Assembly (NCBI RefSeq): GCF_900184245.1
Contig: NZ_FXXB01000005.1
Coordinates: 62,001 to 126,000 of the forward strand
Direction of reading: 5' to 3'
Source of the DNA: Brachybacterium massiliense
Lineage (GTDB): Bacteria > Actinomycetota > Actinomycetes > Actinomycetales > Dermabacteraceae
Length of the DNA stretch: 64,000 nucleotides
In this document: positions 25,374 through 34,383 of the stretch, piece by piece
Layout of the letters: every line of letters starts with the position of its first letter
Position numbering within the stretch: the first letter of the stretch is position 1
Program-made: the position numbers and the translations under genes
The notes under the pieces: generated by a model
Told to the model about the DNA's origin: nothing
Database searches by the model: none
What the model saw: the letters and a program-made list of their open reading frames with translations, nothing else

Positions 25374-27200
25374 TCACATCGAGTCCTGCCACGCCTGGTA
25401 CAGCGCGGCGAAACGCCCCCCGGCGGCGACCAGCTCGGTGGGGGAGCCGTCCTCGACCACCTCGCCGCCGTGCACCACCAGCACCCGATCCGCGATCATC
25501 ACCGTGGTCAGACGGTGCGCGATGATCAGCGAGGTGCGCTGGCCGAGCAGCTTCGTCAGGCCCTCCTGGACCATCCGCTCGGAGGGGATGTCCAGGGAGC
25601 TGGTGGCCTCGTCGAGGATCAGCACCCGCGGATCGGCGAGGAAGGCGCGCGCGAAGGAGATCAGCTGGCGCTGCCCTGCGCTGACCCTCCCGCCGCGCTT
25701 GCTCACGTCGGTGTCGTAGCCGTAGGGGAGCTTCTCGATGAACTCATCCGCACCGATCGCGCGGGCCGCCGCTTCGATCTCCTCCCGGCTCGCACCGGGC
25801 TTGCCGAGCGCGATGTTGTCCGCGACGGTGCCGGAGAAAAGGTACGCCTCCTGGGTGACCATCACGATGTTGCGGGTCAGATCGGTCATCGAGATGTCCC
25901 GCAGGTCCACGCCGTCGAGCGTCACCGCTCCCTCGGTCGCGTCGTAGAAGCGGGCGATGAGCTTCGCGACCGTGGACTTCCCGGCGCCCGTCTGCCCCAC
26001 CAGGGCGACGGTCTGACCGGCGGGGATGTGCAGATCCAGTGGTTTGAGGACGAGCGGACCGTCCTCGGTGTACCGGAAGGACACGTTCTCGAAGTCAACC
26101 TGCCCATCGGAGCTGGGCAGCGGGGTGGGGGTGCGGGACTCCTTGACGTGCGGCTGGACCGCGAGGAGGTTCGCGATCTTCTCGAGCGCCGCCACCGCGG
26201 ACTGGAAGGCGTTGTAGAAGTTCGCGATCTCATCGACGGGTTGGAAGAAGCGCCGCGAGTAGAGCACGAGCGCGACCAGCACGCCCACCTGCAGGTTCCC
26301 CTCGAGCACGCGGAAGCCGCCCACCACCAGCACGGCGGCGATGGTGATGTTGGCGAGCACGCGCAGCGCCGGCTGGTAGATGCCGAAGACGTTGATCGAG
26401 CGCATCGAGGCGTCGCGGTAGTCCTGGGCGAGGGTGTCGAACTCCGCCTGGTTGCGCTCCTCCTTGCGGAACGCCTTGACGGCGCGGATCCCGGCCATCG
26501 CCTCGACGAAGTGGACGATCAGCCGTGCGGAGTGGGTGCGGATCGCGCGGTACTCGATGCGAGAGCGCTTCTGGAACCACACGGTGAGCATCACACAGGG
26601 GATCAGCATCAGCAGCATGACCAGGCCTGTCACCGGGTCCATGGTCACGATCAGCACGATCGTGAACACCATCGACAGCGAGGCGCCGACCATCACGTTC
26701 ACGCCCGAGTCCAGCAGCTCGCGCAGCGCCTCCATGTCGGAGGTCTGGCGGGAGACGATCCGGCCCGAGGTGTAGGACTCGTGGAACTCGAGGTCCTGCT
26801 TCTGGGTGAAGCGGAAGACCTTCCGGCGCAGCGCCAGCAGCATCCGCTGCCCCACCACCACCGACTGGCGCACGTACCCGTAGGTGAGCACGCCGCCGAT
26901 GATCGCGGCGCCGACGGCGAGGCCCGCGGCCTGGTAGGCCGGGACGGGATCGCCGGCCATCAGCGAGGGCAGTCCGTGGTCGATGCCCCAGGCGATGATC
27001 GCGGGGCCGGCCACCACGGCGAGCTGCGCGATGACGACCATGATCGCCATCAGCACGAACTGGCCCTTGACCGGGGAGATCAGCTCTCCGAGCAGCGCGA
27101 AGGAGCGCTTGCGGGAGGCCTTGTTCTCGGCGGCGGTGAAGGTCTGGTGCTCCGGATCGTTCTGATCCGGCTGCTGGTTCGTGGCGGGAGCGGTGCTCAT
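25374..27200 (-). CDS. ABC exporter half (second gene of heterodimer)
   Basis: 608 residues: a six-helix exporter domain (about 35-320) followed by an ATPase domain with LVGQTGAGKSTVAKL, signature VSAGQRQLISFARAF (LSGGQ weakened to VSAGQ), VLILDEATSSLD with an intact catalytic Glu, and IIAHRLTTV with the switch His. Its ATG overlaps the stop of the upstream exporter gene (ATGA, 27197-27200). With the upstream partner's LSGGQ this half makes the consensus ATP site; its own weak signature belongs to the other, degenerate site. Proteins of this pair are usually multidrug or lipid-linked exporters; cargo here unknown. Confidence 0.93.
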   Translation of the reverse strand: MSTAPATNQQPDQNDPEHQTFTAAENKASRKRSFALLGELISPVKGQFVLMAIMVVIAQLAVVAGPAIIAWGIDHGLPSLMAGDPVPAYQAAGLAVGAAIIGGVLTYGYVRQSVVVGQRMLLALRRKVFRFTQKQDLEFHESYTSGRIVSRQTSDMEALRELLDSGVNVMVGASLSMVFTIVLIVTMDPVTGLVMLLMLIPCVMLTVWFQKRSRIEYRAIRTHSARLIVHFVEAMAGIRAVKAFRKEERNQAEFDTLAQDYRDASMRSINVFGIYQPALRVLANITIAAVLVVGGFRVLEGNLQVGVLVALVLYSRRFFQPVDEIANFYNAFQSAVAALEKIANLLAVQPHVKESRTPTPLPSSDGQVDFENVSFRYTEDGPLVLKPLDLHIPAGQTVALVGQTGAGKSTVAKLIARFYDATEGAVTLDGVDLRDISMTDLTRNIVMVTQEAYLFSGTVADNIALGKPGASREEIEAAARAIGADEFIEKLPYGYDTDVSKRGGRVSAGQRQLISFARAFLADPRVLILDEATSSLDIPSERMVQEGLTKLLGQRTSLIIAHRLTTVMIADRVLVVHGGEVVEDGSPTELVAAGGRFAALYQAWQDSM

Positions 27201-29023
27201 CGGCCCTCCTCCTGGATCGCACGAAGCTCGAGCTCACCGGTGAGGGTCTCGATGTCCTGGTCGCGGCGTCTCTCCTCGGCCTGGTGGGCGATCACCCACC
27301 GGTACCGGGCGGAGCTCTCCATGAGCTCCGCGTGGGTGCCGACGGCGACGACGCGGCCGCCCTCGAGCAGGGCGACGCGGTCCGCGAGGGCGACGGTCGA
27401 GGTGCGGTGGGCGACGATCAGCGTGGTGGTGCCCTCGAGCACCTCGCGCAGACGCCCCGTGACGGTCTCCTCGGTCTTGGTGTCCAGCGCCGAGAGCGGA
27501 TCATCCAGCAGCAGCACCGCGGGCTTCGCGGCGATCGAACGGGCCAGGGCCAGGCGCTGGCGCTGGCCGCCGGAGAGGCTCATGCCCTCCTCGCCGATGC
27601 GGGTGTCCACTCCCTCGGGCAGCTCGAGGGCGAAGCTCGCATCGGCGGTGCGCAGCGCGAGGTGCAGCAGCTCCTCGGCCTCCGCGTCGCTGAGCGAGGG
27701 GTCCGCACCCAGCAACACGTTGTCGCGCACCGAGTCGGAGAACAGGGTCGCGTCCTCGAAGGCGACCGCGGTGAGGGAGCGCAGGTCCAGCAGGCTCATC
27801 TCGCGGATGTCCACGCCGTCGATGGTGATGGCGCCGGAGGTGACGTCGTACAGACGCGGCACCAGCTGCAGCAGGGTGGACTTGCCGCTGCCGGTCACGC
27901 CCACCAGGGCCATGGTCTCGCCGGGGCGGATCTCGAGGTTCACCCCGTCGATGACGTCCAGGACGTGGTCCGGCGCATCCTGGTAGCGGAAGTGGACGCC
28001 CTCGAAGCGCACGGCGCCCTTCGCGGCCGCGCGGTCGATCGGGGCGGCGTCCTCGAGGGAGGTGATCTCGTTGGCGGTGTCCATCACCTCGTAGTGGCGG
28101 TCAAGGGCGGTGGTGGCGTTGACGGCCTGGCCCAGCAGCATCCCGAGCATGCGCACCGGCCCCACCACCAGGGTGGCGGTCGCGAAGTAGGAGGCGAGCT
28201 GGCCGGTGGTGATCTGGCCCGAGGCGGTCAGGTGCAGGCCCACCAGCAGCGCCACGCCGAGCGCGAGCTCGGGCAGCATGAACATGAACATGTCGAAACG
28301 CGCGATCGCTGTGGCCTTGCGCACCTCGGTGCGGCGCAGCTCCTCGGCCTGCTCGGTGAACCCCTCGAGGGCCGACGGGCCGCGGCCGAAGGCCTTGAGC
28401 ACGCGGATGCCCTGCACGGACTGCTCGATGGTGGTGGCCAGATCGCCGTTCTGGTCCTGGGAGAGGCGCGAGAGCACGGAGAAGCTGCGGTTGAAGCGGT
28501 AGGCGATGATCGTCACCGGCACGGCGGCCAGGAAGAAGATCAGCGCCAGGGCCGCGGAGGAGCGGATCAGCAGCACCATGCCCACCGAGATGGTGACCAC
28601 GTTGGTGACCGCCATGATCATGCCGAAGGCGATCCAGCGGCGGATCTGGTTGATGTCGCTCATCATGCGCGAGAGCAGCTGGCCGGAGCCCCACCCGTCG
28701 TGGAAGGAGACGGGGAGGTTCTGGACCTTCTCGTAGAAGTTCACCCGGATCTGCTTCTCGACGGTGGTCGAGGGCGCGACCGCGAAGGTGCGGCGCAGCC
28801 AGATCAGGGAGGCCTCGACGATGCCGAGGGCGAGCACGATCGCGCCCCCGGTCCAGATGGTGGCGGCGGTGGCGTCGGTGCCGAGGCGGTTGACGATGAA
28901 CTCGAGGACCTGCGGGATCATCAGCGCGACGATCGAGGCCGTCATGGCGCTCAGCAGGCCGAGGTAGAGACGGAAGCGAATCGGACGGACCGTCTGCCAG
29001 AGACGGCGCATGGTGCCGAGCAT
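27197..29023 (-). CDS. ABC exporter half with Asp-type degenerate Walker B (first gene of heterodimer)
   Basis: 608 residues from ATG 29023 (a second ATG at 29011 is possible). Exporter membrane domain about 15-320. ATPase domain: [30 protein letters not shown], then LLLDDPLSALD, in which the catalytic Glu is Asp, and IVAHRTSTV. An Asp there is typical of the degenerate site in heterodimeric exporters such as LmrCD or TM287/288. It is co-transcribed with the gene at 25374-27200. A perfect palindrome (29055-29069) lies 32 bases upstream of the start and may be the operator. Confidence 0.93.
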   Translation of the reverse strand: MLGTMRRLWQTVRPIRFRLYLGLLSAMTASIVALMIPQVLEFIVNRLGTDATAATIWTGGAIVLALGIVEASLIWLRRTFAVAPSTTVEKQIRVNFYEKVQNLPVSFHDGWGSGQLLSRMMSDINQIRRWIAFGMIMAVTNVVTISVGMVLLIRSSAALALIFFLAAVPVTIIAYRFNRSFSVLSRLSQDQNGDLATTIEQSVQGIRVLKAFGRGPSALEGFTEQAEELRRTEVRKATAIARFDMFMFMLPELALGVALLVGLHLTASGQITTGQLASYFATATLVVGPVRMLGMLLGQAVNATTALDRHYEVMDTANEITSLEDAAPIDRAAAKGAVRFEGVHFRYQDAPDHVLDVIDGVNLEIRPGETMALVGVTGSGKSTLLQLVPRLYDVTSGAITIDGVDIREMSLLDLRSLTAVAFEDATLFSDSVRDNVLLGADPSLSDAEAEELLHLALRTADASFALELPEGVDTRIGEEGMSLSGGQRQRLALARSIAAKPAVLLLDDPLSALDTKTEETVTGRLREVLEGTTTLIVAHRTSTVALADRVALLEGGRVVAVGTHAELMESSARYRWVIAHQAEERRRDQDIETLTGELELRAIQEEGR

Positions 29024-29054
29024 GGGGAGAGTGAACCTCGGGGGGACTGGGAGG

Positions 29055-29069
29055 CTCCGACGATCGGAG
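29055..29069. promoter_or_regulatory. palindrome upstream of the heterodimeric exporter operon
   Basis: CTCCGA-CGA-TCGGAG, perfect arms of six with a three-base spacer, followed on the plus strand by an A/T-richer TTTAGCCTAGTCAACTA. Position between promoter-like sequence and start suits a repressor operator. No regulator gene is adjacent. Confidence 0.45.
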
Positions 29070-29211
29070 TCAGAGGTTTAGCCTAGTCAACTATCCGGAC
29101 GATCGAAAGTGGATAAGCGCATTCCGGGCCGGTTGAGTGAACGTGCCCGGCACGCGGTTCCGCGGCGACAGGGGTGCCGCCCAGGCGTGGGCGTGGCCCG
29201 CCGCGCGAGCG

Positions 29212-29565
29212 TCAGCCTTCGCCGTCGGCGGGGGACCAGTCGCTGTAGGCGGCGTCGGAGAGCACAGCGGCGGCACCGGCCGCCGCGGCGGTGACCGTGA
29301 GCACCGCGGGCCAGGCACCGATCTTCTTCGCGAGCGGGTGGGAGAGCCCGAAGCCCACCACGTAGGTCGCGCCGAGCACGGCGGTGGTGGCGGGGCCTCG
29401 GCGCGCGAGCCAGGTGCGGCCCGCGTAGAGCCCGGCCGCGGCGAGCACCACGCCGCCGAGCGGGCGGATCCCCGTCTCGCGGGCGGTCAGCCAGCCGCCG
29501 ACCAGGCCGAGGGCCACGACGGGGGCGGTGTTCACAGACGCTGCAGGCTTGATCGCGGTACTCAT
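29212..29565 (-). CDS. small membrane protein
   Basis: 117 residues with about four hydrophobic helices (for example VVALGLVGGWLTA, GVVLAAAGLYAG, TTAVLGATYVVGFGLSHPL, AVLTVTAAAAGAAAVL) and an acidic C-terminus. SHPLAKKIGAWPAV looks like a conserved loop. No known family recognised. It is isolated: 188 bases from the exporter operon start and 162 bases from the glycosidase end, the latter gap containing a 13-base tandem repeat. Confidence 0.65.
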   Translation of the reverse strand: MSTAIKPAASVNTAPVVALGLVGGWLTARETGIRPLGGVVLAAAGLYAGRTWLARRGPATTAVLGATYVVGFGLSHPLAKKIGAWPAVLTVTAAAAGAAAVLSDAAYSDWSPADGEG

Positions 29566-29613
29566 GGTCCAGAGCCTACGACGTGCTCGCCGGGGGCGGA
29601 TGGTCGGTGGGCC

Positions 29614-29665
29614 CGGTCCGCGAGCCCGGTCCGCGAGCCCGGTCCGCGAGCACGGTCCGCGCGCA
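29614..29665. repeat. 13-base tandem repeat, four units
   Basis: CGGTCCGCGAGCC (29614 and 29627), CGGTCCGCGAGCA (29640) and CGGTCCGCGCGCA (29653) run head to tail in the gap before the end of the GH13 gene. Noncoding. Confidence 0.88.
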
Positions 29666-29727
29666 CGGCCCCGCGCGGGCGCTCTCGCGGGAACATGTGC
29701 GGCGGGGTCAGTGGTCGACTCTGCCGC

Positions 29728-31218
29728 TCACCGCAGCACGGCGATGCCGTGCGCGGGCACCAGGCCCGCCTCGGAAGGGCCGACGCCGTCGAGCATGTCC
29801 GCGCCGCTGACCGCCTCGAGCACCTCGCCCGGCGCCGGGCGAGCCTCGTCCCCGAGGTTCAGGACCAGGGTGAGCGGCGCGGGCGCTGCGTCGTCGCCCC
29901 CGTCGGCGCCGTCGCCCCCGTCGGCGCCGTCGGCCCCGTCGGCCCCACCGCCGCCCGCCCGCGGGGTGAGCACGATCTGCGCCCAGGTGTTCTCGAGCGA
30001 GTCCTCGTCCACCCGCACCGAGGCGGTCGCGAGCCACCGCTCGCGCCTGCGCAGCGAGAACAGCCGCTGGTGCACCTCGAGGATGCGGCCGGCGGCCTCG
30101 GGCTTCAGCAGCTCGAGAGGATGCGGGCCGCCCGGAGCGCTCTGGCCTGCAGAGGCCGCGGCGACCACCTCGTCGGGGCTGTCGGGGAACCAGGGCCGGA
30201 TCGCATCGTCCCCGCCCGCACGCTCCTCCTTGAGCGCCGCGGCACCGAACTCATCCCCGGCGTAGATCGCGGGGATGCCGGGCAGCAGGGCCAGCAGCGC
30301 GTAGGCCGCTGCGAGATCCCGCCCGTCGGGCAGCTGGGTGGCGATGCGCGTGGTGTCGTGATTGCCGAGGAAGGTGAGCGGATGCGCCCCGCCCGCGGCG
30401 TCGAGGAACTCCTGGTGCCGGCCCAGCGCGTGGGCGAGCTCGAAGAGGTTGTGGTCGTGCAGGCTCGACCAGATCGCCTTCCACAGCTCGTACTGGGTGA
30501 TCGAATCCGCCCCGGAGCCCTCGGCGATACCGGGATAGTCGCCGTGGATGACCTCCCCGAGGATCCACGCCTCCGGATGCGCGGCGCGCACCCTCTGCAG
30601 GATCGGCGCCCAGGCGTCGGTGCCCGCGGCGTACATCGCATCCAGCCGCCACCCGTCGGCCCCGCGCTCGAGCCAGCGCCCCATGATCTCCACGATCCGG
30701 TCCTGCACCACCAAGTCGGTCAGATCCAGCTCGATCAGGTCCGCGTTGCCCTCGAAACCGTACGGACTGCCCTCCGACCAACGGATCCGGGCGCCGTCCT
30801 GACTGTCAGGACCGGCGGCGATCGCGGCGCGCGCCACCGGGTGACGGTCCGAGACGTGGTTGAACACCCCGTCCAGCACCACCCGGATGCCCCGCGCGTG
30901 GCAGGCGGCGATGAGGGCGTCGACGTCCCGATCATCGCCGAGCCGTGGGTCGAGGCGGCGATGCTCGAGGGTGTCATAGCCGTGGGAGACGGAGTCGAAG
31001 ATCGGGTTCAGCAGCAGCACGTTCGCACCCAGGCCCAGCAGATGGTCGAGCCAGCCGTGCAGGCGTCCCAGGCGGTGCACCACATTCTCCCCGGCGGCCC
31101 CGCCGTAGCCCTGACCGGTCAGGTCCTCGCGCCGCTGCGGCGCCCCGCAGAAGCCCAGCGGATAGACCTGCCAGCAGATCGCATCGCGGATCCAGGACGG
31201 CGTCGTCACGGTGTTCAT
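29728..31218 (-). CDS. GH13 alpha-amylase-family glycosidase
   Basis: 496 residues from ATG 31218 (MNTVTTPSWIRDAICWQVYP). No signal peptide, so cytoplasmic. GH13 conserved regions are all present: GIRVVLDGVFNHVS (Asn 120, His 121), DGWRLDAMYA (nucleophile Asp 193), AWILGEVIHG (acid/base Glu 222) and FLGNHDTTRIA (His 287, Asp 288). It should hydrolyse or transfer alpha-glucosidic bonds in intracellular malto-oligosaccharides, trehalose-related sugars or branched glucans. Near the C-terminus a GADGADGADGGDGADGGD run, coded by small tandem repeats, interrupts the C-terminal beta domain. Divergent from the esterase gene, 68 bases away. Confidence 0.9.
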   Translation of the reverse strand: MNTVTTPSWIRDAICWQVYPLGFCGAPQRREDLTGQGYGGAAGENVVHRLGRLHGWLDHLLGLGANVLLLNPIFDSVSHGYDTLEHRRLDPRLGDDRDVDALIAACHARGIRVVLDGVFNHVSDRHPVARAAIAAGPDSQDGARIRWSEGSPYGFEGNADLIELDLTDLVVQDRIVEIMGRWLERGADGWRLDAMYAAGTDAWAPILQRVRAAHPEAWILGEVIHGDYPGIAEGSGADSITQYELWKAIWSSLHDHNLFELAHALGRHQEFLDAAGGAHPLTFLGNHDTTRIATQLPDGRDLAAAYALLALLPGIPAIYAGDEFGAAALKEERAGGDDAIRPWFPDSPDEVVAAASAGQSAPGGPHPLELLKPEAAGRILEVHQRLFSLRRRERWLATASVRVDEDSLENTWAQIVLTPRAGGGGADGADGADGGDGADGGDDAAPAPLTLVLNLGDEARPAPGEVLEAVSGADMLDGVGPSEAGLVPAHGIAVLR

Positions 31219-31286
31219 CCCGCCATCGTAGGCGCGGCGGTGTTCAATGGACACGACCCCCGCAGCCCCGCCACCAGGAGCCACCG

Positions 31287-32066
31287 ATGATCCGTATGCG
31301 CACCGACTTCTTCGCCGAGTCCCTCGGGATGGGCACCTCGATGGTGGTGCTGATGCCGCAGGCCGCTGCCGGGATCGGGATGGAGGGCACAGACGCTGCC
31401 GCCGGCGCGGCGCCGGAGCGCGGTGTGCCGGTGCTCTACCTGCTGCACGGGCTCAGCGATGACTGCACCATCTGGGAGCGCCGCACCTCGATCGAGCGCT
31501 ACGCCAGCGAGAAGGGCATCGCGGTGGTGATGCCCGAGGTGCGCCGCTCCTTCTACACCGACGAGGCGGTGGGGGAGCAGTACTGGACATTCGTCGCCGA
31601 GGAGCTGCCGCAGCTGATCGCCCGCACCTTCCGCGTCTCCACCGCCCGCGAGGACACCTTCGTGGCGGGGCTGTCGATGGGCGGCTTCGGCGCGTTCAAG
31701 CTCGCGCTGAACCACCCGGAGCGCTTCGCCGCCGCCGCGAGCCTCTCCGGGGCGCTGGACGTCGCGGCGCTCGATCTGGACTGGGCCGGCACCCTCGGGC
31801 AGCGCGTGTGGGACGGTCGCGACACCGCCGGTACCGCCGACGACCTGCTGGGCCTGCTCGCCGCCTCCGATCCAGCCGCACTGCCTGCCCTGTTCCTGGA
31901 CTGCGGCACCGAGGACCAGCTGCTGGACCACAACCGCCGCTTCCTCGCCGTCGCCGATGAGCGGGGCGTGGAGCTCGCCTCGCGGCTGCGACCCGGCGCG
32001 CACACCTGGGAGTTCTGGGACCAGGGCATCCAGGACGTGCTGGACTGGCTGCCGCTGCGCGGCTGA
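31287..32066 (+). CDS. esterase D / S-formylglutathione-hydrolase-like serine esterase
   Basis: ATG 31287 follows CCAGGAG; 259 residues. Alpha/beta-hydrolase of the esterase (EstA/antigen 85-like) family: VLYLLHGLSDDCTIWERR holds the oxyanion strand, VAGLSMGGFGAFKLAL carries the nucleophile Ser in GLSMG, LDCGTEDQLLDHN the Asp, and GAHTWEFWD the His. No signal peptide, so cytoplasmic. It probably cleaves small acyl esters. It is divergent from the GH13 gene, which might hint at deacylation of sugars, but this is a guess. Confidence 0.87.
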   Translation: MIRMRTDFFAESLGMGTSMVVLMPQAAAGIGMEGTDAAAGAAPERGVPVLYLLHGLSDDCTIWERRTSIERYASEKGIAVVMPEVRRSFYTDEAVGEQYWTFVAEELPQLIARTFRVSTAREDTFVAGLSMGGFGAFKLALNHPERFAAAASLSGALDVAALDLDWAGTLGQRVWDGRDTAGTADDLLGLLAASDPAALPALFLDCGTEDQLLDHNRRFLAVADERGVELASRLRPGAHTWEFWDQGIQDVLDWLPLRG

Positions 32067-32085
32067 GGCGCGCGGGCCGCACGGG

Positions 32086-32454
32086 TCAGCCGGCGACCAG
32101 GGCGATCCCCAGCAGCAGGAGGAAGCCGGCCGCCTCGCCTCCCATGCTGAGCTTCCCGGGCGGCTGCATCCGGGCGGCCTCGCGCTCCGTCGGCCCCGCG
32201 GGCGCCTCGCTCACCAGCAGCCGCCGGCAGGCGACCACGACGCCGGCCACGAGCGCCCCGGCCATCAGCCAGGGAGCCCACCACAGGACTGCCGGGACCG
32301 CCCCGACCAGGCTCATCAGCGCCAGGACGGTCGCTGCGCTCAGCGCCTGGGTGAGGATCCGCCACGGGTGCTGGCGGTGCCGGAAGAGACCGGACGCCGT
32401 GATCGCCAGCCCGATCGTCAGAACGGCGCCGACGATCCAGGGCAGCCACTGCAT
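32086..32454 (-). CDS. small membrane protein coupled to the serine hydrolase
   Basis: 122 residues from ATG 32454, which shares one base with the stop of the serine-hydrolase gene (TGATG). Four hydrophobic helices are predicted (about 3-20, 34-54, 56-77, 106-121), with a short charged segment EAPAGPTEREAARM between the last two. Family not recognised. The tight coupling and same strand make it the last gene of a regulator/hydrolase/membrane-protein operon; it may be the hydrolase's membrane partner, but no motif supports that. Confidence 0.7.
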   Translation of the reverse strand: MQWLPWIVGAVLTIGLAITASGLFRHRQHPWRILTQALSAATVLALMSLVGAVPAVLWWAPWLMAGALVAGVVVACRRLLVSEAPAGPTEREAARMQPPGKLSMGGEAAGFLLLLGIALVAG

Positions 32455-33623
32455 CACAGCGCCACCTCTCCGGTGAGGATCCCGATCGCGAGAGCGTCGA
32501 CGCTGCGGGCGGTGTCGGTGAGGATCACGATCCCCCGGCCCGTCTCGGGCACGAATCCCGCGAACGCGGCATAACCGCCGGTCATCCCGTTGTGGAAGGT
32601 GCTCCAGACGCCGTCCCCGATGTCCTGCTGGAACCAGTTCATCGCGTGGCGACTCTCGGCGCCGTCCTCGAACAGCACCTCGCTCGCGGCGGCCGCACCG
32701 GGTGCCGTGCCGCTCGCCGTGCCGGCGATGTAGGCGGCCATGTCGGCGGCGGTCGAGCGGATCCCGCCCGCCGGGGCGCTGCCGTTCATCGCCCACGCCG
32801 CCTGGGACAGGCCGTTGGTGCCCTGCCCCGTGCGGGCGCTCTCGCGCAGGTTCTCCGCCGTGATCGGGGCGTAGGTGCTGCTCAGGCCGAGCGGCTCGAG
32901 GATCCGCTGGTTCAGCAGCGAGGCGTAGTCGGTGCCGGCCGCTCGGGCGAGCAGCTGGCCCTGCAGGGCCACGGCGAGGTTCGAGTACGCGTAGCTGCCG
33001 CGGCCTGAAAGGCTGCTGCCCAGCGCATCGGCGATCACCTGCTCCGCATCACGGCCCGCGTAGGGATCCTTGCGCAGGAAGCCTGCCACGAGGGAGCCGC
33101 CGAGGCCCTTGAGGGAGAGACGCGGCAGCCCCGAGGTGTGCGTGGCGAGCTCGGCGAGGGTGATCTCCGCGGCCTCGCTGCCGCTGGCCTGCTCGCCGAG
33201 CACCTCGGCGACGGTGGTCTCGAGCGTGACCTCACCGCGCTCGACCGCCTCGGCCAGCAGCGCGCCGGTGAAGGTCTTCGAGACCGAGCCGATCTCGAAC
33301 TCGGTGCTCTCATCCGCCCCGAAGCCGGCGAAGCGCGGGGCGCCCTGACCGTCGAGAAGGGCGACGGCTACGCGGCGGTGGCGCGTCAGATGCGGGGCGA
33401 GAGCGTCGGTGAGCTGCTGATCTCCCATGGGATCTCCCAGGATCGCGGGGCGGGGGCTGGTCGCGGCGGCCATGCCGAGCAGGGCCGCCGCGGCGGGCAC
33501 ACCGGCGGCGAGCACGGTGCGCCGGGTGAACGGCGGGGGCGGGGTCTGCTGGTCGGGATCGGGCAGGGCGTCAGCGTCGAGAGCTGTGGGCTGGTCGGGA
33601 TCGTCGGCCGGGTTCATTGTCAT
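32454..33623 (-). CDS. Tat-exported beta-lactamase-family serine hydrolase
   Basis: 389 residues from ATG 33623 (overlapping the regulator's TGA as ATGA; ATG 33617 is equally placed for the GAAGGG ribosome site). Residues 33-55 form a twin-arginine signal (FTRRTVLAAGVPAAAAL). Class C beta-lactamase/DD-peptidase-like motifs: SVSK (Ser 113, Lys 116) and YSN (Tyr 212, Asn 214), and HNGMTGGY near the C-terminus as the KTG-box equivalent (HxG type). It likely acts outside the membrane as an esterase, D-aminopeptidase or peptidoglycan hydrolase; true beta-lactamase activity cannot be claimed. Confidence 0.88.
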   Translation of the reverse strand: MTMNPADDPDQPTALDADALPDPDQQTPPPPFTRRTVLAAGVPAAAALLGMAAATSPRPAILGDPMGDQQLTDALAPHLTRHRRVAVALLDGQGAPRFAGFGADESTEFEIGSVSKTFTGALLAEAVERGEVTLETTVAEVLGEQASGSEAAEITLAELATHTSGLPRLSLKGLGGSLVAGFLRKDPYAGRDAEQVIADALGSSLSGRGSYAYSNLAVALQGQLLARAAGTDYASLLNQRILEPLGLSSTYAPITAENLRESARTGQGTNGLSQAAWAMNGSAPAGGIRSTAADMAAYIAGTASGTAPGAAAASEVLFEDGAESRHAMNWFQQDIGDGVWSTFHNGMTGGYAAFAGFVPETGRGIVILTDTARSVDALAIGILTGEVAL

Positions 33624-34201
33624 CCCTTCTCGAGGGCGATGAGGATGGTCAGCAGCGGGATCACGCGGGGGGCGGGCAGCTCCCAGGTGCCGCGGCGGGG
33701 GGAGTGGACCCAGCCGCCCGTCTGGAGGGCGGCGAGGTGGTGATAGGCGACGCCGGTGGAGCCGAGCTCGAGCTCCTCGACCAGCTCGGCGACGGTGTGC
33801 CCTCCGTCCAGCAGCCGGCGCAGCATCGCCATCCGCAGCGGATGGCCGAGCGCGGCGATCGAGTCCGCATGCTGCTGCCAGTCCACCTCCAGCAGGTGCT
33901 CGGTGGGACGCGCCCACTGGTACTCGAGGTGCCCGGCGCCGACGTCGACCGCTCCGGCCAGCAGCACTCCGCCGGGCGCCGGGATGCGCTCCTTGAGGGA
34001 GGTCAGCGCCCAGAACGGGTCATCTGGGTCGCTCGGCGACGGGGCCTGCGAGGCAGCGGGTCCTGTGGTCGAGGGGATGGCCGGTGCGGGGGTCGCCTCG
34101 AGGTCCGCGATGCGCGCCTCGAGGGCATCGAGACGCGCCAGCAGCTCGGCAGGCGCGGGGTCCGTGGATGCGGGATCGGCGTGTGCGGGATCGGTGGGCA
34201 A
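33620..34201 (-). CDS. winged-helix (ArsR-like) transcriptional regulator
   Basis: 193 residues. An N-terminal Ala/Pro-rich part includes a short coiled coil (ELLARLDALEARIADLEA). The C-terminal half is a winged helix: HADSIAALGHPLRMAMLRRL, then VAELVEELELGSTGVAYHHL as helix-turn-helix, then GGWVHSPRRGTWELP as the wing. No cysteine metal site is visible, so it is not a metal-type ArsR. It is first in an operon with the serine hydrolase and membrane protein (4-base overlap) and probably controls them. An A/T-rich possible minus-strand -10 (34248-34260) is upstream. Confidence 0.83.
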   Translation of the reverse strand: MPTDPAHADPASTDPAPAELLARLDALEARIADLEATPAPAIPSTTGPAASQAPSPSDPDDPFWALTSLKERIPAPGGVLLAGAVDVGAGHLEYQWARPTEHLLEVDWQQHADSIAALGHPLRMAMLRRLLDGGHTVAELVEELELGSTGVAYHHLAALQTGGWVHSPRRGTWELPAPRVIPLLTILIALEKG

Positions 34202-34247
34202 CGCGGGTCTCCTCTCGGCCGACGGGCGCTCCGGGTCGGCCCGAGGA

Positions 34248-34260
34248 TCATATTATCCGT
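34248..34260 (-). promoter_or_regulatory. possible promoter -10 and operator for the regulator/hydrolase operon
   Basis: Minus strand reads ACGGATAATATGA, the most A/T-rich spot for hundreds of bases, about 50 bases before the regulator's ATG. A TTCCGGAA palindrome (34263-34270) is directly upstream, where a repressor could block polymerase. No convincing -35 is visible. Confidence 0.35.
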
Positions 34261-34383
34261 AATTCCGGAAGGGCGGAAGAGTGGATCCGACGGACGTCCC
34301 GCCCTCGGCGCGACCGATGCGGCACGATGGGCGCAGACCAGAGGGCCGCGCCGACGTCGGCCCCACGCATTCAGGGAGACACC

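Noticed and set aside
32454-33623. Calling the Tat-exported serine hydrolase a beta-lactamase resistance gene
   Set aside because: SxxK and YxN motifs are shared by esterases and DD-peptidases; nothing specific to beta-lactam hydrolysis is visible.
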